Assembly (NCBI GenBank): GCA_015065785.1
Contig: SVPR01000005.1
Coordinates: forward strand, 80,398-144,397
DNA from: Oscillospiraceae bacterium
GTDB lineage: Bacteria > Bacillota > Clostridia > Oscillospirales > Acutalibacteraceae
Reading direction: 5' to 3'
Length of the DNA stretch: 64,000 nt
Positions 56,101 to 64,000 of the stretch are shown here, piece after piece (the first letter of the stretch is position 1; the number at the start of each line of letters is the position of its first letter). Both the position numbers and the translations under genes were made by a program. The notes beneath the pieces are model-generated. The model was not told the DNA's origin. It saw nothing but the letters and a program-made list of their open reading frames with translations, and searched no databases.

Positions 56101-57040
56101 TCCACATTTCTGTAGATTTTTTACTTGTTGCAGTAGGTGTTGAACTGCTACTGCTACCGCCGAAGCCTTGTGAAGCACTACCACTTAAATAGTAGCAGTT
56201 TTTAGAAGAACCGCTTGTATAGCCTGCAATACCACCTGCGTATGTACCTGCAGTAATTGTACCTGTGTTATAAGATGTTTCTGTTGAAGCACATTGACCT
56301 GCAAGACCACCTGCATAAGATGAGCCATTACCACTTGAAGAAGTAACATTTGCTTTGTTGTAGCAGTCAACAAGTCCTGCCGATGTTTTACCAACAATAC
56401 CACCAGCATAAGTATTACCGCTCACCTTACTGCCTGAATAGGAAGCAGTTACTGTGCCCGATTTGTGAGAAAGCACCTCCATAGCAATCCATGAGCTGCT
56501 ATTACCAATAACACCACCTGCATATACATTTGCAGAGCCAAAGAAGCTCATAGAAGCTGTACAATTTAATGTTGCGCTAACCTCACCAGTTGTTGAACAA
56601 CTGTCAATTGTAGCAAACCAACCGCTAACATTACCAGCTAAGATACCTGCATAAACGCTTGTTGCACTGTTCGAGGTTGCATTTAATGTAACGCTACCTG
56701 TAACAGTAAGGTTTTTAATAGTACCTGAAACCTGACCAAAAAGACCGGCATAAGTACCACTTGTGTTAACTTTCAATCCCGAAATTGTTTTACCATTACC
56801 CTCAAATGTACCTGAAAAGGCACTTGACTGGCCAATTGGTGTCCAATTGTCGTAGCCGCTTAAACTGATACTTTTTGTAAGCTTGTAGCTACCGTTAAGC
56901 GGATAGCTGTCATCATTACCAATCGAAGCGAGTTGTGACGCATCGCTGATTTCTATTACATCTGCCGCAGAAGCAATGGTAACAGGAAACGCCGCAATTA
57001 CAAAAACTAATGCCAATAAAAGTGATAATACTTTTTTCAT
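53168..57040 (-). CDS. Large secreted GLUG / Cys-rich / Fn3 surface protein
   Basis: This 1290-residue protein has a signal peptide (about 1-26, ending SAA) and glycine/serine-rich GLUG-type repeats (about 45-310, e.g. YAGGIVGKTS, YAGGLAGQC). An Ig-like segment and one Fn3 unit follow, then about five CxxC-bearing repeats (IPALGHSY spacing, about 550-710). Six Fn3-like repeats of about 90 residues close the protein (e.g. YTVRAVNGS), ending SNSVKR. No sortase motif, SLH domain or anchor is visible, so it may be released or held non-covalently. An adhesive role is inferred. Confidence 0.85.
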   Translation of the reverse strand: MKKVLSLLLALVFVIAAFPVTIASAADVIEISDASQLASIGNDDSYPLNGSYKLTKSISLSGYDNWTPIGQSSAFSGTFEGNGKTISGLKVNTSGTYAGLFGQVSGTIKNLTVTGSVTLNATSNSATSVYAGILAGNVSGWFATIDSCSTTGEVSATLNCTASMSFFGSANVYAGGVIGNSSSWIAMEVLSHKSGTVTASYSGSKVSGNTYAGGIVGKTSAGLVDCYNKANVTSSSGNGSSYAGGLAGQCASTETSYNTGTITAGTYAGGIAGYTSGSSKNCYYLSGSASQGFGGSSSSSTPTATSKKSTEMWNKNLTGFNFDDVWESSLISAPNHYSKNEIITGSVSVLGSFQVGEKLTADMSKVTPASAYNGTLIKYVNYQWERGTKDSDGNIAYEKISGATSDSYTLTSNDLGKYVRLVVRGRFTYGGKLESKEALVSAAVPKNVKVSTADDGVKVSWDKISGATSYTIYRSTYSEGIFGIGAGFNSYSSVGTSSTNSFLDTTVTTNTKYKYKVSVTMGGTESDQSAESAEITAQLACQHNWDSGKETTSAKCETAGVRTYTCSLCKGTRTETIPALGHSYNNGTVTKKATCTEAGTKTFTCSTCWNSKTETIPALGHSYGTATVTKAATCEEAGTKASTCANCGDQKTQTIPATGHTFDATNVIKNPTCTEPGLKRGNCKTCGQYKEETPAALGHAFSSDFTVDKEATYEATGEKSRHCSRCDARTDVTVIPKLIKITEPVHKEQRTKNGVTVTWEKVENATGYNVYKATKSSSGTWSAWSKIKALNSTTLTYTDTYVESGKSYRYAVSATANGEETTYSSNREIIYLAEPVIKTTEVVAKGIKFTWGQVSGVEGYIVYKLVDGEYQQVAVQAASNTTYIDQKAVNGQTYYYAVASMDYIGNPGSLNKFSVKYDIPVVKDLATPVVKTENSAKGIKLTWGKVENANTYIVYKRTYNEATKKYSGWTVLNKAYTGTTYTDTKVKLNTIYSYTVKAVNGDVVSKYTATKGLRYNVTPTVTVANVSNGVKVSWTTAANATGYRVYSSTYNTKTKKWSGWKNRGTAKANATSWVDKTTKSGTYYKYTVRAVNGTFLSSYNKTGVKTLYLSQPTVKIANNASGMKVTWNKIAGSKGYTVYRSEYVNGKWSSWKNMGTTKNTVFAWVDKSADSGTTYRYTVRAVNGSYKSNYKATSGLMFLSQPAVTVAKATNGIRVSWSKTDGATSYVIYRSEYNAKTKKWSSWKNLSTSKSIIASYTDKTAISGKIYRYTVKAVNGNAKSTYAASNSVKR

Positions 57041-57103
57041 TTTCTATTCTCCTTTAATAATATTTTATAAATGTACTTATTCGCACATACTACCACAGTC
57101 GCT

Positions 57104-57132
57104 ATTATATCACTTTGAATTGCAATATACAA
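57104..57132 (-). promoter_or_regulatory. Promoter of the 1290-residue surface protein gene
   Basis: On the minus strand, TTGTAT (57132-57127), 17 bp and TATAAT (57109-57104), about 65 bp before the ATG. Confidence 0.65.
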
Positions 57133-57148
57133 TAAGCAAATTATATAA

Positions 57149-57185
57149 AAAGCGAGCGTTACTACTTGTAACACCCGCTTTTTTA
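57149..57185 (-). terminator. Terminator after the beta-propeller gene
   Basis: AAAGCGAGCGTTAC pairs with GTAACACCCGCTTT (about 14 bp with imperfect pairs), with A and T runs outside. It separates two minus-strand units. Confidence 0.8.
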
Positions 57186-57189
57186 TTCG

Positions 57190-59613
57190 TCAATTCAAAG
57201 TGATTGTGTTGTATTTTTCTGCAGTTGTTTTATTAAACGAACAGATTTCACTGCCATCCTGTGAATAACTGTAAATTGTATCACCAATGTAAGTTACTCT
57301 GTTTACCGGCTTATAATATCCATAATCATCACTTTTTTCCACAATATAATTGTTGAGTTTTTTAAGCTCGCCTGTTGTTGTATTCACCTGTAAAGCAATA
57401 ACATTATCAGTCTTATAAAAATCTGAACGGTAGCTGTTATCTTCTGTGTGCATATACTCAGTAGTCACTCTGTACGGAATGTACATTATAAGATTTTTTG
57501 AATCCCAGCAGACTGCCTTGTGGTCATAAAATGCAGAACAATCTAAATATCCCCAGAGATTATCACCATTTTCCTGTGGTTGTACTTCAAATTTTGCAAC
57601 CTCTTTCGGATTTTTCTTGTCACTCACATCAAAGAGAGAAATTTTCATTCCGTTTTTTGCACCATTATCGTCACCATTCACACCAATACCTAAAAGGTAA
57701 TTTTCGGTAACCGGATGAAGATAATTTGAAAATCCCGGTATCTTAAGCTCACCTAAGACTTCTGGTTTTTCAGGATTTGTGAGGTCAATTACAAAAAGTG
57801 GGTCTGTCTGCTCAAAGGTTACCACATAGCCTGTGTCCCCCATAAAACGAACAGATTTAATTGTTTCGCCTTTTGCTAAACCCTCAATCTTACCGACAAT
57901 CACCATATCATTGTCAAGCACATAAAGGTTGTTTTTGGCATTCTGGAAGCTGCTGTTAGTTGTAGCAATTCTTAAATATCCGTTATATTCATCAACACTG
58001 AATTGATTTAACGCAGTGCCCGGTACTTTGCCTTTTGTTTTATACTCTATTTTGTCACCTGAAATATCAAATTTTAAAATTTCGGTAGTGTAAAGAGCAG
58101 AGTCGTCAATCATAAAAATTTCTGCTACCGCTCCCTCTTTTGAAGAAATTGTTTCTTCAAATCTGCCACTTGTTACATAAAGGTTATTAGTGGTGCAATA
58201 AACATTTTCGCCACCGCCTAAAACTGCAGTTGAGTTAAAGGTTTCTTTATGATTTGTTGCATCAAGTGTAGAAACAACTACATAAGAGCTGTCTTTAACC
58301 TCACCCATTATGCAAATGTCATCAGACGGAATTCTGCAACCCTCGTTACCATAATAAACCTCAGGAATACAGTAATCTGTAATTTTTACATCCTCAAAAT
58401 AAAGCGGAACATTATAGTTGGAAATAAGAACTATTTTGTTGCCGATTTTTCTTGCAGAAAGGTAGTCACCGTCCTGGTAAACACGCCATTCTTCTTTAGG
58501 ATTTGCTCTGTCGCTTATATCAAAAGACACAGCACAGGTCACCATTTTAGATTCGCGATAATATCTTTCCCCCTGCTCTTCTTCTGTATTTTCTTCGCTA
58601 TAGAATGAATAGCAATCAAGAATTGCAACAAGTCTGTTATTATCAACGAAAATTTCTTTCACTTCTGAATATTTGATTTTTTCGTTTTCGTGGCTACCAA
58701 TCTGAATGGCACTTTTTTCTGTCAAAGCACCATTTTTGCCTGTTTCGACAATGAAAATTTTATTTATAAAATCTTCTTCTGTCATATTTTTATAAAACTC
58801 TTCATTCGGATTGTAGCCCGGTGAAATATAAATGCTGTTTTCACCTGCAACACCAGTAGTAGCAACAAGCTTTTCATTGTACTTATATTTGTAATCTAAA
58901 AAATTCTTATATTCCCAATAAGTTTTTTGTGCCGGTACAACATAAAGGAATTTACCGTCATTTTTAATAATGTCTGCTTCGTTTACACCTGCAACCTGCT
59001 CATTTGTTTCGCCATGTTCTTCCCTTGTTGCAGAACTGTCTATAACCTCTTTAAGTTCAAAATAATCATCTGTAAGTGAATCAGAACCCATAGCTCCACC
59101 AGGTGCTGCACCAGTGTTCATACTGCCTTCGGCATCTTCTATAGCAATTTCTTCTTTAGTAGCACCAATTGAACCAAACATGTCTATTGCATAGTTTAAC
59201 TTCTGCATTTTCTGATAGTTTTTCTGATAACCAAGAAACATATTTTCAATTTCAGAATAGTCTTCCACTACTATATTTTGTTCGTTGTCAGGCTTCTGTG
59301 CGTCGTGCGGACCGCCAACATACATAAAATGCTGCCAAGGCTTCGCAATAAACACACTTGTTGCAACAATAGCAAAAACTGCCGCAACTGCAATCATCTT
59401 TTTAAAGAGATTTTTATTTTCTTTCTTTAATTTTTCAGTTTCCTTTTCAAGAATCTCTATTTTATTAGTTTCTTTTTCAAGTAAAGTCTTTATGCTTTCT
59501 TTACTTAAAGCTTCGGGTATTTCTATATTTTCATGATTTTTAAGAGTTTCATTTAATTTGGAAAGTTCTTGTTCTGTAAAAACTTCGTTTTGATTCATTT
59601 CTTCATTTTTCAT
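57190..59613 (-). CDS. Membrane-anchored beta-propeller protein
   Basis: The 807-residue protein has a cytoplasmic Glu/Lys-rich N-terminus (about 1-70) and one membrane helix (about 71-90). The large outside part matches the C-terminal beta-propeller family (GVNEADIIKNDGKFLYVV, NQFSVDEYNGYLRIATT and GDTGYVVTFEQTDPL). It begins 21 bp after an ECF sigma gene. The inside-TM-outside layout suits a membrane-bound anti-sigma or sensor, but no known anti-sigma motif is visible. Confidence 0.85.
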   Translation of the reverse strand: MKNEEMNQNEVFTEQELSKLNETLKNHENIEIPEALSKESIKTLLEKETNKIEILEKETEKLKKENKNLFKKMIAVAAVFAIVATSVFIAKPWQHFMYVGGPHDAQKPDNEQNIVVEDYSEIENMFLGYQKNYQKMQKLNYAIDMFGSIGATKEEIAIEDAEGSMNTGAAPGGAMGSDSLTDDYFELKEVIDSSATREEHGETNEQVAGVNEADIIKNDGKFLYVVPAQKTYWEYKNFLDYKYKYNEKLVATTGVAGENSIYISPGYNPNEEFYKNMTEEDFINKIFIVETGKNGALTEKSAIQIGSHENEKIKYSEVKEIFVDNNRLVAILDCYSFYSEENTEEEQGERYYRESKMVTCAVSFDISDRANPKEEWRVYQDGDYLSARKIGNKIVLISNYNVPLYFEDVKITDYCIPEVYYGNEGCRIPSDDICIMGEVKDSSYVVVSTLDATNHKETFNSTAVLGGGENVYCTTNNLYVTSGRFEETISSKEGAVAEIFMIDDSALYTTEILKFDISGDKIEYKTKGKVPGTALNQFSVDEYNGYLRIATTNSSFQNAKNNLYVLDNDMVIVGKIEGLAKGETIKSVRFMGDTGYVVTFEQTDPLFVIDLTNPEKPEVLGELKIPGFSNYLHPVTENYLLGIGVNGDDNGAKNGMKISLFDVSDKKNPKEVAKFEVQPQENGDNLWGYLDCSAFYDHKAVCWDSKNLIMYIPYRVTTEYMHTEDNSYRSDFYKTDNVIALQVNTTTGELKKLNNYIVEKSDDYGYYKPVNRVTYIGDTIYSYSQDGSEICSFNKTTAEKYNTITLN

Positions 59614-59634
59614 AAGCTCACCCTGATTCCTTTC

Positions 59635-60153
59635 TTAATTTGACAAAAGTCGCCTTAATTTTTCTAATGCTCTTTTTTGTTTTGAACGGATTGTTGACGG
59701 TGAAAGATTATAAATCCTTGAAAGCTCATCACTTTTAAAACCGCCTATAATAGAGAGTAAAACAATTTGTCCGTCCGGTGGTGTGAGGGACTTCAACGCT
59801 TCAACTAATTCAATACTGTTAAATGTCGTACTCACACTTTCATCCTCAATTAAGAATATGTAAGTTTCATCTGAGAGTAAATCGGGATTTTTCTTATTCT
59901 TTTTCAACTGACTTTTACATTGATTAGAGAGTATTTTAAATAGCCACGCCTTAAAGAGAGTATCATCCCTTAAATTGCCTATTGACTTAAATGCTGTTAT
60001 AACTGCTTCCTGTACCGCGTCCTCTGCATCTTCTTTAGAATTCAGCATATAAAGTGCAAATCTGTATAAATCTTCACTGAATATAGAATAAAGCTCTGAA
60101 AACGCAGTTATGTCACGGTCTTTTGCTCTTTTCACTAAAAAGGATATATCCAT
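59635..60153 (-). CDS. ECF-family RNA polymerase sigma factor
   Basis: The 172-residue protein has region 2 (FALYMLNSKEDAEDAVQEAV) and region 4 (GGFKSDELSRIYNLSPSTIR, then KQKRALEKLRRLL) with no region 3. ATG at 60153 sits 11 nt from AAGGGG; GTG at 60162 is too close to it. A TGCAAC box (minus strand, near 60210) could be an ECF-type -35 for autoregulation. Its likely partner is the beta-propeller protein. Confidence 0.92.
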   Translation of the reverse strand: MDISFLVKRAKDRDITAFSELYSIFSEDLYRFALYMLNSKEDAEDAVQEAVITAFKSIGNLRDDTLFKAWLFKILSNQCKSQLKKNKKNPDLLSDETYIFLIEDESVSTTFNSIELVEALKSLTPPDGQIVLLSIIGGFKSDELSRIYNLSPSTIRSKQKRALEKLRRLLSN

Positions 60154-60400
60154 TTTTCTCACGCCCCTTTTACTCTCTAACTATATGAGTATTTTAAAAT
60201 GCATTTTGTTGCAATAAATTTTATTTAAGGAAACAGGAAGCAGGAAACAGAAAACAGTTTTTATTTAGTTAACTATAAATTTTAATCTTTTTTTGTTCTT
60301 TAATTCATCGCAAACAAATAAAATGTGCAAGTGGCAGGTTATAAGTAATAACACAAATTTTCCATTTCTAAAATCTATCACCTAACATCAAATCTCAATT
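60154..60400. repeat. Intergenic region with left arm of heptamer element D
   Basis: AGGAAAC/AGGAAGC words (60227-60257) read as the reverse complement of the TTTCCTG words at 60401-60606. This gives the opposed-array layout of elements A-C. The DNA between has TTAGTTAACTAA-like and TGCAAGTGGCAGG segments but no central hairpin that I can define. No gene. Confidence 0.65.
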
Positions 60401-60606
60401 TTCTATTTCCTGTTTTCTGTTTTCTGTTTCCTGTTTCCTATTTCCTGTTTCCTGCTACCTGTTTCCTGCTTCTTGTTTCCTGTTTCCTGCTTCCTGCTTC
60501 CTGTTTCCTGTTTTCTGCTTCCTGCTTCCTGTTTCCTGCTTCCTGCTTCCTGCTTCCTGTTTCCTGCTTCCTGTTTCCTGCTTCCTGTTTCCTGCTTCCT
60601 ATTTCT
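60401..60606. repeat. Long heptanucleotide tandem array (element D, right arm)
   Basis: About 28 consecutive 7-nt units, mostly TTTCCTG, CTTCCTG and TTTTCTG, with little phase loss. Read on the minus strand it gives an open frame of RKQEAGN-type repeats, but there is no ribosome site and no other coding sign. It ends about 50 bp before the secA promoter. Confidence 0.9.
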
Positions 60607-60653
60607 TTTAATATATCAAAAACCTCAAAAATTGTAAACAAATAATTATTTTA

Positions 60654-60682
60654 TTGCAATACAATATATATTGTGTTATAAT
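60654..60682 (+). promoter_or_regulatory. Promoter of secA
   Basis: TTGCAA (60654-60659), a 17-bp spacer and TATAAT (60677-60682), 45 bp before the secA ATG. The spacer contains the palindrome ACAATATATATTGT. Confidence 0.75.
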
Positions 60683-60727
60683 GTCTAGTAATTATTTTTA
60701 AATTTCAAAATGAGAGGTCAAATAAAA

Positions 60728-63457
60728 ATGTCTTTTTTCAAAAAACTTTTTGGGGATTACTCAACAAAAGAAATTAAAAGAATTTCAGGTCTTAAAGATA
60801 AGGTTCTTAATTTAGAGGAAGAATATTCTAAGCTTTCCGACAGTGAGCTCCAGGCTAAAACACCTGCTTTTAAAGAGCGTTTAGCTAATGGCGAAACACT
60901 TGATGATATTTTACCGGAAGCATTCGCAGCGTGTAGAGAGGCTGCCTGGCGTGTACTTAATATGAAGCACTACCCTGTTCAGATTTTGGGCGGTATTATT
61001 CTCCACCAAGGCAGAATTGCAGAAATGAAAACAGGTGAAGGTAAAACATTGGTTGCAACCTTACCTGCATATTTAAACGGACTTTCGGGTGAAGGTGTTC
61101 ACATTGTTACTGTAAACGATTACCTCGCAAAGCGTGACTCTGAATGGATGGGTAAGCTTTACAGATTTATGGGACTTTCAGTTGGTCTTATTATTCACGA
61201 GAAAGATAATAGCGAAAGAAAAGAAGCGTATGCTGCTGACATTACTTTTGGTACAAATAACGAAATGGGCTTTGACTATCTTCGTGACAATATGGTTATG
61301 TATGCAGAACAACGAGTTCAACGCGGTCATTCCTTTGCAATTGTCGATGAGGTTGACTCAATTCTCATAGATGAAGCAAGAACACCGCTTATTATTTCAG
61401 GTATTGGCGAAGCTTCAACTGACCTTTATAAAATCGCTAACGATTTTGTAAAAAGACTTAAAATGGTTAAGGTTAAAGAGCTTGATGCAAAAACAAATGC
61501 CGAGGAAGTAACAGAAGAAGAAAACGGCGATTATCTTGTTGACGAAAAAGCAAAAACTGCTACACTTACAAAGCAAGGTATTGCAAAAGCAGAAAAGGCT
61601 TTCGGACTTGAAAATCTTATGGATGCAGAAAACCTTACAATCCAGCACCACATTAACCAGGCGTTAAAGGCGCACGGTACAATGCAAAGAGATGTTGACT
61701 ATGTTGTTAAAGATGGTCAGGTTCTTATTGTTGATGAATTCACAGGTAGAATTATGCTCGGCAGAAGATATAGCGAGGGTCTTCACCAGGCTATTGAAGC
61801 AAAGGAAAATGTTAAGGTTGAGCACGAGAGTAAAACTCTTGCTACTATTACATTCCAGAACTACTTCCGTCTTTACAAAAAGCTTTCTGGTATGACAGGT
61901 ACTGCAATGACAGAAAGCGAAGAGTTCAAAGAAATTTATTCACTCGATGTTGTTGAAATTCCTACAAATAAACCACTTATCCGTCAGGATAATGACGATG
62001 TTCTTTATAAAACAGAAGAGGCAAAGTTTAACGCTATTATTGATGTAATTGTTGAATGCCACGAAAAAGGTCAGCCTGTTTTAGTTGGTACAGTTAACAT
62101 TGAAAAGAGCGAAAAGCTTTCCAGACTTCTCAAAAAGCGTGGCATAAAGCACGAAGTATTGAATGCAAAATTCCACGAAAAAGAAGCTGAAATTGTTGCT
62201 CAGGCAGGTAAATTTGGTGCAGTTACTATTGCTACTAATATGGCTGGTCGTGGTACCGACATTATTTTAGGCGGTAACCCTGAATTTATGGCAAAGCTTG
62301 AAATGCGTAAAAAGGGCTTTTCTGATGAGCTTATTGCAGAAGCAACAGGCTTTGCAGAAACAACTGATGAAGAAATTATAAATGCAAGAGAAACCTTCCG
62401 TGAATTAGAAGCTAAATTCAAGGAAGAAACAAAAGAAGAAGCTGCAAAGGTAAGAGAAGCGGGCGGTCTTTACATTATTGGTACTGAGCGTCACGAATCA
62501 AGGCGTATTGATAACCAGCTTCGTGGTCGTGCAGGTCGTCAGGGTGACCCCGGTGAAAGCCGTTTCTTCCTCTCTGCTGAAGACGATTTATTAAGACTTT
62601 TCGCAGGTGACAGATTCTACAACACTCTTGATGCATTCAAATCAATTGGTGATATGCCTGTTGAAGCAAGACTTTTCACAAGCACAATTGAAAATGCTCA
62701 GAAGAAAGTTGAAAGCAATAACTTTGCAGTTCGTCGTAATGTTCTTAAATATGACGATGTTATGAACAAGCAAAGAGAGGTTATTTACGGTCAGAGAAAC
62801 AAAGTTCTTGACGGTGCAGATATAAGTGCTACAATTCAGAAGATGATTGTTGACACAATTTCAGAATCTGCTGACTTCTACTGCCCTGCTTCAAATAGTG
62901 TAGATGACTGGAACTTCAAAGGTCTTGCTACCAAATACAACTGGCTTATTACAGAAGATGAGGTTAAAGACCTTACAAAAACTGAAGATGTTGCAGAGCT
63001 TCTTCTTGATAAAGCGGAAAAGCTTTATAATGAAAGAAAAGCTGAATTCGGTGAAGAATTAATTAAAGAAATTGAAAGAAGTGCTCTTCTTCGTAATGTT
63101 GATATGCGTTGGATGGACCACATTGACGCTATGGACCAATTAAAGCGTGGTATTTCTCTTCGTGCTTATGCTCAGAAGGACCCTGTTATTGCATTCAGAG
63201 AAGAAAGCTTTGATATGTTTGACGAAATGACAAACGAAATCAGAGAGGGTACTGTTGACTTTGTTCTCAAGGTTAGAATTCGTAAAGAAGAGCCTGTTGA
63301 AAGAAAGCAGACAGTAAAAATCACAGCTACCTCTTCTGACGACCAGACAGTAAAAAAACAACCTGTTAAAAAGGCTCAAAAGGTCGGCAGAAACGACCCT
63401 TGCCCTTGCGGTAGTGGTAAGAAGTATAAGAAGTGTTGTGGTGTGCACGAAAACTGA
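60728..63457 (+). CDS. secA: Protein translocase ATPase SecA
   Basis: The 909-residue motor has Walker A MKTGEGKT, the DEAD-type box [20 protein letters not shown], the [14 protein letters not shown] motif VI and the C-terminal zinc tail [16 protein letters not shown]. It drives preproteins, including the large secreted ones here, through SecYEG. ATG at 60728 follows GAGAGGT; an in-frame ATG six codons earlier overlaps that site. A 10-bp hairpin spans the stop codon. Confidence 0.98.
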   Translation: MSFFKKLFGDYSTKEIKRISGLKDKVLNLEEEYSKLSDSELQAKTPAFKERLANGETLDDILPEAFAACREAAWRVLNMKHYPVQILGGIILHQGRIAEMKTGEGKTLVATLPAYLNGLSGEGVHIVTVNDYLAKRDSEWMGKLYRFMGLSVGLIIHEKDNSERKEAYAADITFGTNNEMGFDYLRDNMVMYAEQRVQRGHSFAIVDEVDSILIDEARTPLIISGIGEASTDLYKIANDFVKRLKMVKVKELDAKTNAEEVTEEENGDYLVDEKAKTATLTKQGIAKAEKAFGLENLMDAENLTIQHHINQALKAHGTMQRDVDYVVKDGQVLIVDEFTGRIMLGRRYSEGLHQAIEAKENVKVEHESKTLATITFQNYFRLYKKLSGMTGTAMTESEEFKEIYSLDVVEIPTNKPLIRQDNDDVLYKTEEAKFNAIIDVIVECHEKGQPVLVGTVNIEKSEKLSRLLKKRGIKHEVLNAKFHEKEAEIVAQAGKFGAVTIATNMAGRGTDIILGGNPEFMAKLEMRKKGFSDELIAEATGFAETTDEEIINARETFRELEAKFKEETKEEAAKVREAGGLYIIGTERHESRRIDNQLRGRAGRQGDPGESRFFLSAEDDLLRLFAGDRFYNTLDAFKSIGDMPVEARLFTSTIENAQKKVESNNFAVRRNVLKYDDVMNKQREVIYGQRNKVLDGADISATIQKMIVDTISESADFYCPASNSVDDWNFKGLATKYNWLITEDEVKDLTKTEDVAELLLDKAEKLYNERKAEFGEELIKEIERSALLRNVDMRWMDHIDAMDQLKRGISLRAYAQKDPVIAFREESFDMFDEMTNEIREGTVDFVLKVRIRKEEPVERKQTVKITATSSDDQTVKKQPVKKAQKVGRNDPCPCGSGKKYKKCCGVHEN

Positions 63458-63650
63458 TAAGTTTTCGTGCAACGATATAAATCCTGCGGATTTGCGATAT
63501 GTTACTTTGTAACGCGATATACCTTCGGTGCGATATGCCTTCGGCACAATTTCGTGGATTTATATCATATCGCATACGAGCAAAGCGAGTATATATCGCA
63601 AACACATTTTAATGTGTTTATATCACATTTGCTTTAGCAAATATATCACT
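63445..63650. repeat. Hairpin array E downstream of secA
   Basis: It starts with a 10-bp stem over the secA stop (GCACGAAAAC/GTTTTCGTGC, 63445-63470). Small hairpins AAATCC-TGC-GGATTT (63479), GTTAC-TTT-GTAAC (63501), ACC-TTC-GGT (63521) and GCC-TTC-GGC (63537) follow, each preceded by CGATAT. Later spacers read ATATCG/ATATCAC (63567, 63593, 63620, 63643), with hairpins AAACACAT/ATGTGTTT and ATTTGC/GCAAAT. An 11-bp outer pairing (63474-63484 with 63557-63567) is also possible. Confidence 0.85.
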
Positions 63651-63655
63651 TGTTC

Positions 63656-63698
63656 AGGGACCAGGGACCAGAAATCAGAAATTAGAAATTAGAGCTTC
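63656..63698. repeat. Heptamer array after hairpin array E
   Basis: Units CAGGGAC, CAGAAAT and TAGAAAT repeat with period 7. The word differs from other arrays in the window but shares its unit length. Confidence 0.75.
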
Positions 63699-63712
63699 GC
63701 AAAAATAAAAAC

Positions 63713-63745
63713 TCCCGGATAGTTGAATTTCTCATCTATCCGGGA
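63713..63745 (+). terminator. Terminator between secA region and small-peptide gene
   Basis: CCCGGATAG pairs with CTATCCGGG around a 13-nt loop, followed by ATTATTATTTT. It insulates the small-peptide gene from secA transcription. Confidence 0.8.
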
Positions 63746-63759
63746 TTATTATTTTAGTA

Positions 63760-63788
63760 TTGTATTTCTTCAAAATATATGATACAAT
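63760..63788 (+). promoter_or_regulatory. Promoter of the 25-residue peptide gene
   Basis: TTGTAT (63760-63765), 17 bp and TACAAT (63783-63788). The implied leader of about 90 nt contains a short hairpin (GGAAC-ATAA-GTTCC, near 63796-63809). Confidence 0.65.
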
Positions 63789-63884
63789 ACCGAACGGAAC
63801 ATAAGTTCCCAAGGAGTTCTCTCACACGGTAGGCGGTTAAATCTCGCTCCCAAGCCTTATTCAAGGTGAAAGGAGTGATATGTT

Positions 63885-63962
63885 ATGGAATACATAATTG
63901 GTGCAGTATTATTTTTAATAGTTGCTACAGGTTATATAATAGCCATAAAAAGAGAAAGATAA
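63885..63962 (+). CDS. 25-residue membrane peptide, candidate type I toxin
   Basis: The ATG at 63885 has AAAGGAGTG 7-13 nt ahead. The product MEYIIGAVLFLIVATGYIIA plus IKRER is one hydrophobic helix with a basic end. That is the usual form of Fst/TxpA-like type I toxins or small regulatory membrane peptides. Its own promoter, long leader and a 14-bp bidirectional terminator starting inside the last codons support a separate small transcript. The antisense RNA, if any, would start past the window end. I do not recognise the exact family. Confidence 0.7.
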   Translation: MEYIIGAVLFLIVATGYIIAIKRER

Positions 63963-63994
63963 TCGCCTAACTTCCCAATAAGGCGATTATCTTT
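63955..63994. terminator. Bidirectional terminator of the small-peptide locus
   Basis: AAAGATAATCGCCT (63955-63968) pairs perfectly with AGGCGATTATCTTT (63981-63994). It overlaps the peptide stop codon. On the minus strand it is followed by a T-rich run, so a convergent RNA could end here too. Confidence 0.85.
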
Positions 63995-64000
63995 ATTTTG

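Noticed and set aside
60401..60606. Possible CRISPR array or a 67-residue repeat protein
   Set aside because: Units are 7 nt with no spacers, no cas genes are near, and the minus-strand open frame has no ribosome site and simply reads the DNA repeat.
63140..63605. Minus-strand open frames over the secA end and hairpin array
   Set aside because: They are antisense to conserved secA coding sequence and then run through hairpins; there are no start signals.

Overview
This window looks like chromosome from a motile, low-GC Gram-positive anaerobe of class Clostridia, probably a gut or rumen member of the Oscillospirales/Ruminococcaceae. Evidence: strong AGGAG-type ribosome sites with many TTG/GTG starts, a FliW-CsrA flagellar block, a complete F-type ATP synthase operon, GH3 and GH36 glycosidases, and large secreted Fn3/GLUG and DNRLRE proteins. 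The genus is inference. No rRNA, tRNA, CRISPR array, transposase or integrase was seen.

Layout. 1-5.6 kb: a two-component system (kinase cut by the window edge), an anchored surface protein, a radical SAM enzyme and a class C beta-lactamase-fold hydrolase. 5.6-10.9 kb (minus strand): a LytTR regulator with its DUF3021 partner, then an operon for a GH36 alpha-galactosidase-like enzyme and a GH3 beta-glucosidase. 11.0-17.5 kb: the ATP synthase operon (I-like, a, c, b, delta, alpha, gamma, beta, epsilon), in which delta is only 76 residues. 17.5-19.3 kb: a DUF234-type ATPase gene lying between the real atpC 3' end and a second copy of that end. 19.4-25.6 kb: a SulP anion transporter, a small XRE regulator with a coiled protein, and a large PAS hybrid histidine kinase. 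25.7-34.2 kb (minus): late flagellar genes flgM-flgN-flgK-flgL-DUF6470-fliW-csrA-(FliT/FlgN-like)-fliD-fliS-flgB-flgC. 34.5-35.7 kb: a ParA ATPase and a ComFB-family protein. 35.9-41.1 kb (minus): five exported or anchored proteins headed by an 884-residue DNRLRE/ricin-lectin protein. 42.0-46.6 kb (minus): cheA-cheW-cheR-cheB. 46.8-48.6 kb: a FliK-like and FlhB-C-terminal-like pair. 48.6-52.7 kb (minus): a membrane protein, glnS and gltX. 53.2-60.2 kb (minus): a 1290-residue GLUG/Fn3 surface protein, and an ECF sigma factor with a membrane-anchored beta-propeller protein. 60.7-63.5 kb: secA. 63.7-64.0 kb: a 25-residue membrane peptide gene that looks like a type I toxin.

The intergenic DNA is unusually structured. 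Three things recur: (i) heptanucleotide tandem arrays whose word differs from place to place but whose period stays 7; (ii) about 200-400 bp palindromic elements in which heptamer arrays in opposite orientation flank a conserved 40-nt hairpin; (iii) arrays of 9-20 nt hairpins separated by a GTGATAT/GCGATAT spacer that flips to its complement halfway. One heptamer array lies inside a coding sequence. These repeats, the atpC 3'-end duplication, the minimal delta subunit and the toxin-like locus are the points most worth following up.
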